This document shows positions 59,475-64,000 of a stretch of DNA of 64,000 nt, piece by piece. The stretch's first letter is position 1; each line of letters starts with the position of its first letter. Where the stretch lies: positions 47,145,139 to 47,209,138 of the forward strand of contig OY294070.1 in the NCBI GenBank assembly GCA_958510875.1, given 5' to 3'. Below the pieces are notes generated by a model. That model had not been told where the DNA came from. It did no database searches and saw only the letters and a list, made by a program, of their open reading frames with translations. This stretch comes from Endomychus coccineus. Taxonomy: Eukaryota; Arthropoda; Insecta; Coleoptera; Endomychidae. Position numbers and translations under genes: made by a program.

Positions 59475-59612
59475 TATAGTGTATAACTTGCACGGAATGC
59501 TCATTTCCCACTCGTATGATTTGCAGCATTCGCCTACGGCTCATGCTGCAAACTTCATACTCGTGGGAAATGACTATCATTCCGTGCTAGTTATACAATA
59601 TACTATTGCCAT
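59475..59612. repeat. Imperfect 130-bp hairpin (MITE-like)
   Basis: 'tatagtgtataact...gcacggaatg...cccactcgtatgatttgcagcat' is followed by the inverted 'atgctgcaaacttcatactcgtggg...cattccgtgc...agttatacaatata' around a 'cgcctacgg' loop at about 59536. It adjoins the recombinase insertion and may be its 3' end structure. Confidence 0.75.
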
Positions 59613-59648
59613 ATCTAGATACAAATATATAACAACAATGGATCTGAA

Positions 59649-60492
59649 TTGATTAGATGTACACCAGACAAACAAGAAATAAAAGATAAAGATGAATTAT
59701 ACCTTACAATAAGAAATCAACATGAATCAAAAACAAATCATAGAGGAATACAAGAAACTATGGAACAAATTCAGAGAAAATATTATATCAAAAATATGCA
59801 ACACGAAGTTTGCAAGTTTATGGGAAATTGTGAAATTTGCAAAAAATCAAAATATGATAGACATGAAACCCCGAGTAAACCCTTTCAAAAATTACATTTA
59901 GATACTTTCGTAATAGAGAAACAAAATTATCTGACAATTGTAGATGCTTTCTCAAAGTTCGGACAAGCCATACCAATTCAATCTAAAAATAGTATAGATG
60001 TAACAGACGCATTATTATTATTTTTCTCCTATTATGTATTACCAGAACAAGTAACTACAAATAATGGACCAGAATTCACTAGTAATAGTGTATCTGTAGT
60101 TACTTGTTCTGGTAATCCATAATAGGGAAAAAATAATAATAATGCGTCTGTTACATCTATACTATTTTTAGATTGAATTGGTATTGCTTGTCCGAACTTT
60201 GAGAAAGCATCTACAATTGTATTACTTAACAGTAATCCAAGATTTGTTAGAAATACATGGAATGAAAATTCATTTTGTTACCGAAAATCATCCAGAATCG
60301 AATGGATATTTTGAAAGATTACATTCAACAATACTAGAACATATAAGATTACTAAAGCAAAATCATAAAGATCCAATAACAACTTTAATTAAATATGCAA
60401 TTATAGCATATAATAACTCGATAAATGCAAGTAAGAATTTCACACCAATAGGATTAACAATAGAGAGATTCAATGAAAAAAAAACCATATGA
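59649..60492 (+). pseudogene. Integrase of the LTR element, split by an inverted duplication
   Basis: HHCC zinc domain ('NQHESKTNHRGIQET', 'CEICKKSK'), then the DDE core: 'LHLDTF' (D), 'TTNNGPEFTS' (D changed to N at 'NNG'), and 'ENHPESNGYFERLHST' (E) at about 60285-60330. Between the second and third blocks, 60095-60220 is an inverted repeat of 59934-60059. The C-terminal frame to 60492 is open. Confidence 0.85.
60095..60220 (-). repeat. 126-bp inverted duplication within integrase
   Basis: Reverse complement of 59934-60059 with a 35-base spacer (60060-60094). Near-perfect, so a recent foldback or template-switch event. Confidence 0.9.
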
Positions 60493-60880
60493 TATAGATT
60501 ATGAAAAACAATCATCCCAAACTTATGTAAAAGAACATAGATATGAGTTAGAAACTACATATAATAAAGGTAAAGAAAAACTAGATGAGGACAAAACAAA
60601 TACAGCAAATAAACACAATGAAGAGTGTAATTTAGAAAAATTACAAGTAGGTTCGAAAGTATACGAGAAAAATTATAGAACAAAAAGAGCTAAGACACCT
60701 GATAGGAATGTAGGACTATATGAAATAAAGAAAATGAGTGATAAAAACGTAGCATTAATTGAAAATGATAGAGTAAAGAAATACGTACATTTGAAAAATT
60801 TGAGACATGTTATTGTTACAGACGGACAATCTGCATCTGTCTCACAGCAATCTCAATTAAATCAGCAAAAGGAGACATGA
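60473..60880 (+). pseudogene. pol C-terminal tail
   Basis: 135 aa, Lys/Glu-rich, with 'LQVGSKVYEKN', 'NVGLYEIKKMSDKNVALIEN' and 'VKKYVHLKNLRHV', the DNA-binding/GPY-F-type tail of errantivirus integrase. It overlaps the preceding frame by 20 bases. Confidence 0.65.
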
Positions 60881-62450
60881 TAGATGTAGAAATAAAAGAA
60901 ATTACCGACAACCCTGTATTATACCAATAAGACTAGGCAGAACTCAAAACACAATAGACTATTGGTCATTTATTCAAACAATAAAATGGATTAATTTATT
61001 TATAAATATGAAAATTCAAAAGGAAATTATATGAAATTAAGAACTCCATATACGATAAGAAAAGTCATACTGAAGAATTACTCAATTACTGCTATATAAC
61101 TGAACGTGCTATTCCAAAAATTGATAATCAAATCAATCGATTAATACCCAAAACTGAAATTAGAGAAAAAAGAGGTTCAATAAATGGATAAGGAAATATA
61201 ATCAAAGCTATAACGGGAAATTTAGATCAAGATGATGCTGAAAAATATGACAATGCATTAAGTCAATTAAACGATAATCAACAACAGATAAAACAGGCAT
61301 TAGAAAACCGAATATCCTTTACTATAGAAAAAACAAAACAAATAAATGTAACAATCAATAAACTATCGTATAAGATCAAGAAACATTGAAAATAAAATTT
61401 GAGGAATTAAGTAATTTAATCAATCGACCAGAATCAGATCTATATTCACTAGTAATGTCAATCAATGTATTTACGTAAATTAATTTAGCTTTAGAGACAA
61501 CGGGTAAAATCCTAGATACTTTAGAAAATGCTGTAGTGTTTGCCAAGTTAAATACATTTCCCATATCATTAATTAAATCAAGAGAATTATTAAAAGAATT
61601 GTTAAGTATTGAGCCATTAATTTCAGAAAGTAAATTGCCATATGAACCCACAATGGAAACTATATTGTTATTTGAAAAAATAATAAATATAAAAGGATAT
61701 ATAAAAAATAAGGAACTTGTATTATTCTTCAGATACCATTAGTAGAATCAAAATTTCACGACTATTATCATCTATTTGCATTCCCAATCAAACGGGAATC
61801 CCAATTTCGATCAATAATACCACAAACCAAATACCTAATCCTGAATAAAAACAGATACGCCATGTTTAATGATGATTGTCGAGAAATCAAGTAAAGTGAA
61901 TAACTATGTGAATCAAGGAACACCAAAATCATAACAGACAACAGCCCATGCGAGACTCAACTATTATCATTTTCCCAAAATTATAACAAATGTCATCCCA
62001 AGCCAATGAAGATATTGGAAAACAAAATACAGAAGATAACGGACAATAAATGGATTGTTGTAGTACCAAAAGAAACAACAGTCACTGTGAAATGCAAAAA
62101 CAACGAATATAACAACATAATAAAAGGTAGCAATATCGTAACTATACCAGAAGGCCGTAATTTACGAATAAAAGAAGAAACTATAAGAACCTATCAAAAT
62201 CCAGAAATGGAACAAACGTACCTTGAAGTACCAAATATAAAGATAGATAAAACTGAAAAAATTAACCAACCGAAACACCAATTCAGTTGGGAAACATCGA
62301 CTTGGACGAGCTACATCCATTCGTTCAACAAATGTACAATAATAAGAGACAAATTCAACCAATTGAACCATCTTAATAATATAAGTGTATGGACGGACAA
62401 TTATTCTATATGTAATCCTAATTTTAACAATCTTGTACTTTGCACGTAAA
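60880..62450 (+). pseudogene. env: env-like region, heavily broken
   Basis: Scattered frames keep the order of an errantivirus/baculovirus-F-like envelope gene. A furin-type 'REKR' site near 61162 is followed by a Gly-rich block that looks like a fusion peptide. A helical region ('NALSQLNDNQQQIKQALENRI' region near 61255-61320) comes next, and a late frame 62006-62449 holds paired Cys residues ('TVKCKNNEY'). Many stops between 60900 and 62000 make it inactive. No clean membrane anchor is seen in one frame. Confidence 0.65.
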
Positions 62451-62572
62451 ATTGTAACGAAAAAGATGATTGAAAGAAATAACAAAATTGCAGAAATAGG
62501 AATACCATTGGAAAGTATTCAATTGAAAAATTGAAGGAATTTAGCCTTAATAATTCAACTTAAAGAGTAACG

Positions 62573-62882
62573 AGTTGAATATCCTATAAAGATATTACAT
62601 TAATTATAATGACTCATTGTAATAGAACAATAGATAAGTTTATTAATGATGATAAATCTTCATGCATGAGACATTTTAGTCTATTCATCATAAAATTCAT
62701 GACTAATGCTTAGAATGACGACCAGCAAGGTGAAGAGATATGAATTAGCTATAAATATAAGATCCACCTGTAAATGAGGATCATTACTGTATGAATTATT
62801 GTAGCTTTAACATTGCTCCTAATAAAAATAGTAGTTTTCAAATCTTTTTAAAAACATATTTCTACGAACTGGAAATAAAACT
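62573..62882 (+). repeat. 3' LTR
   Basis: 310 bp, AGTTGAATATCC...AAATAAAACT, matching the 5' LTR. Confidence 0.85.
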
Positions 62883-63001
62883 GGCGCAGTCGGTAGGATT
62901 CCAAGAAAGTGCAAAAATCAAGTACTAATGTACGTGCATTTTTATGCTCAAAATTGGAATTAAAGAAAATCAAACATATCCCGAACAAAATAAATAAAAC
63001 T
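62883..63001 (+). repeat. Second leader copy plus LTR tail after the 3' LTR
   Basis: GGCGCAGTCGGTAGGATT and about 90 bases of the internal leader (as at 55595-55715) follow the 3' LTR, ending in 'aataaataaaact', which is the LTR 3' end again. This implies a former tandem second copy reduced by deletion between its leader and its last LTR. Confidence 0.75.
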
Positions 63002-63005
63002 CGCG
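63002..63005. repeat. 4-bp target duplication CGCG, right copy
   Basis: Follows the last AACT; matches 55274-55277. Confidence 0.75.
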
Positions 63006-63905
63006 CCGTAAACTAAAATACCTAGGAGTGGTATTCGATGTCAGAATGACGTTCGGGCTACACGTTATGCAGGTCATACAAAAAATTGACAGTATGACAG
63101 CGACACTACAAAGAATTATACCGAACATAGGAGGACCAACGAATCGGAAAAGTGCTATTCTCAGTGGGGTTGCGAACAGTGTATTAACGTATGCTTCCCC
63201 AGTGTAGGGACAAGTTGTAAAAATTGAGAACTATAGAATGTTGTTATTCCAAGCACAGAGGAAGATACTCCTACGAGCGGCAACAGCATATCGCACGGTT
63301 TCAGCGGAGGCACTCCGAGTCATATCAGCCACTGTCCCCATACATCTGAAAATAAAAGAACACACATTTTTATATAACGTAAACAACTCCCACACGCAGG
63401 GTGTTAGAAATATGGCTAGGAGAAGAACGATGAAGATATGGCAAAGGAGATGGAGTCAAGGCAGTGGAAAAGCAGATTGGACATGAATGTTAAGCAGGGA
63501 TATTACGGCATGGACAAATTGTAATTTCCGGAATACAAATAACTATTTCACTCAGTTTCTGACAGGCTACGGATCATTTGCAACTTTTACGAAACGAATC
63601 GGCAAAACTACTACAGACTTATGTTATGTAATGTCATGGATGATCCGACCCACGACATTCATCAATGCACGCGATGGGAATCGAAGAGGAAGGTTATTTG
63701 AGAAGAAATGAGTTGTGTACCAACAGTAGAAAATTCAATCGGTACCATGCTTTCTAGCCGCGATAAGTGGAACCTCATATATGATTTTATAGTAAGTATA
63801 ATGACAAGGGAGTGTTACGTCGAGGAACAAAATAGGCCAAGCAACATAACATATTCGGACAGTGAAGCGGAGATAGACTGGAAAAAATACAAAACAAAAT
63901 AACTC
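63006..63905 (+). pseudogene. R1-clade LINE ORF2, copy 2, 3' part
   Basis: Resumes with 'KLKYLGVVFDVRMTFGLHV' (thumb), 'IIPNIGGPT', 'LLFQAQRKILLRAATAYRTVSAEALRVI' and 'WQRRWSQGSGKADWT'. Stops and shifts follow, and the C-terminal region 'YFTQFLTGYGSFATFTKRIGK' with a degraded knuckle ends near 63900. It is homologous to 50050-51124 of copy 1. 63905-64000 contains a small inverted repeat (aactcaaaaactgagtt at about 63901-63917) and no gene. Confidence 0.85.
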
Positions 63906-64000
63906 AAAAACTGAGTTATAGCGTCAATAGTGGATACCGTCGAACCAGTCGAATAACACTCCGATGGAAATCGCGTCGATGTTAAGATATCTTGAACTCC

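Larger units (their letters stand above)
55278..63001 (+). mobile_element. Errantivirus-like LTR retrotransposon inserted in R1 copy 2
   Basis: Direct repeats 55278-55594 and 62573-62882 (AGTT...AACT) act as LTRs. A GGCGCAGTCGGTAGGATT primer-binding-type sequence follows the first. The interior has gag, protease, RNase H, integrase and an env-like region in order. The RT palm is deleted, a tyrosine-recombinase insertion splits pol, and many stops are present. R1 coding sequence stops at 55277 and resumes at 63006, with CGCG on both sides. Confidence 0.9.

Noticed and set aside
1..64000. tRNA or rRNA genes and riboswitches
   Set aside because: I found no sequence that I could support as a structural RNA. 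The R1 copies here are not flanked by recognisable 28S rDNA.

Overview
The window is insect-type genomic DNA built almost entirely of mobile elements. R1-clade LINEs, an errantivirus-type LTR element and Maverick/Polinton (adintovirus-like) DNA elements together point to an arthropod host, most likely an insect. The order cannot be fixed from the sequence, and I see no ordinary host gene.

Region 1 (1-7375) is the left part of a Polinton: terminal repeats, a small OB-fold-like gene, a protein-primed DNA polymerase B broken by stops, frameshifts and a 195-bp palindromic insert, an unknown gene, and the tail of an integrase fused to shuffled fragments. Region 2 (7752-24051) is an end-defined Polinton with a 6-bp target-site duplication TTGGGA and AGTAGG.../...CCTACT ends. 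Its terminal inverted repeats are about 4.8-4.9 kb and carry genes. The left end appears to be an inverted copy of the right end that overwrote most of polB. The 6.6-kb single-copy core holds integrase, fiber-like, PY-like, packaging ATPase, PLA2/pX-like, adenain-like protease, a 151-aa orphan and the minor capsid protein. The repeats carry the major capsid protein (MCP), a DIQ-family protein, a predicted membrane glycoprotein and the OB-like gene.

Region 3 (24058-28983, resuming 42405-44250) is older, rearranged Polinton debris with a possibly spliced zinc-finger gene, an unknown 207-aa gene and a second DIQ-family gene. Region 4 (28984-42398) is a second end-defined Polinton (TSD AAGGTT, TIRs about 1.9 kb) inserted in the OB-like gene of region 3. 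It is the best preserved: MCP, penton-like protein, PLA2/pX, PY-like, fiber-like and ATPase are open, protease and integrase carry one lesion each, a gene with an apparent MSV199-type domain has a 74-nt intron, and polB is absent. Its capsid block has the opposite orientation relative to the ATPase-integrase block compared with region 2.

Region 5 (44440-64000) is a retroelement graveyard: a possible endogenous viral capsid remnant, R1 fragments, a gypsy-like pol remnant, two broken R1 elements, and an errantivirus-like provirus (55278-63001, 4-bp TSD CGCG) inserted in the second R1. That provirus has lost its reverse transcriptase core and carries a tyrosine-recombinase (Crypton-like) insertion and a 126-bp inverted duplication.

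In the intact Polintons the genes would work as a virus-like set: integrase for insertion, PolB and the OB-like protein for replication, MCP plus penton-like protein for the shell, protease for maturation, ATPase for packaging, PLA2/pX for membrane or core functions, a coiled-coil fiber-like protein, and possibly an N-glycosylated membrane protein. The most notable leads are a phase-correct A_AAA_AAC heptamer joining the PLA2/pX ORF to an ATG-less protease ORF, the overlapping A/B glycoprotein ORFs, a small conserved ORF overlapping the MCP start, and the end-conversion of the 16.3-kb element.
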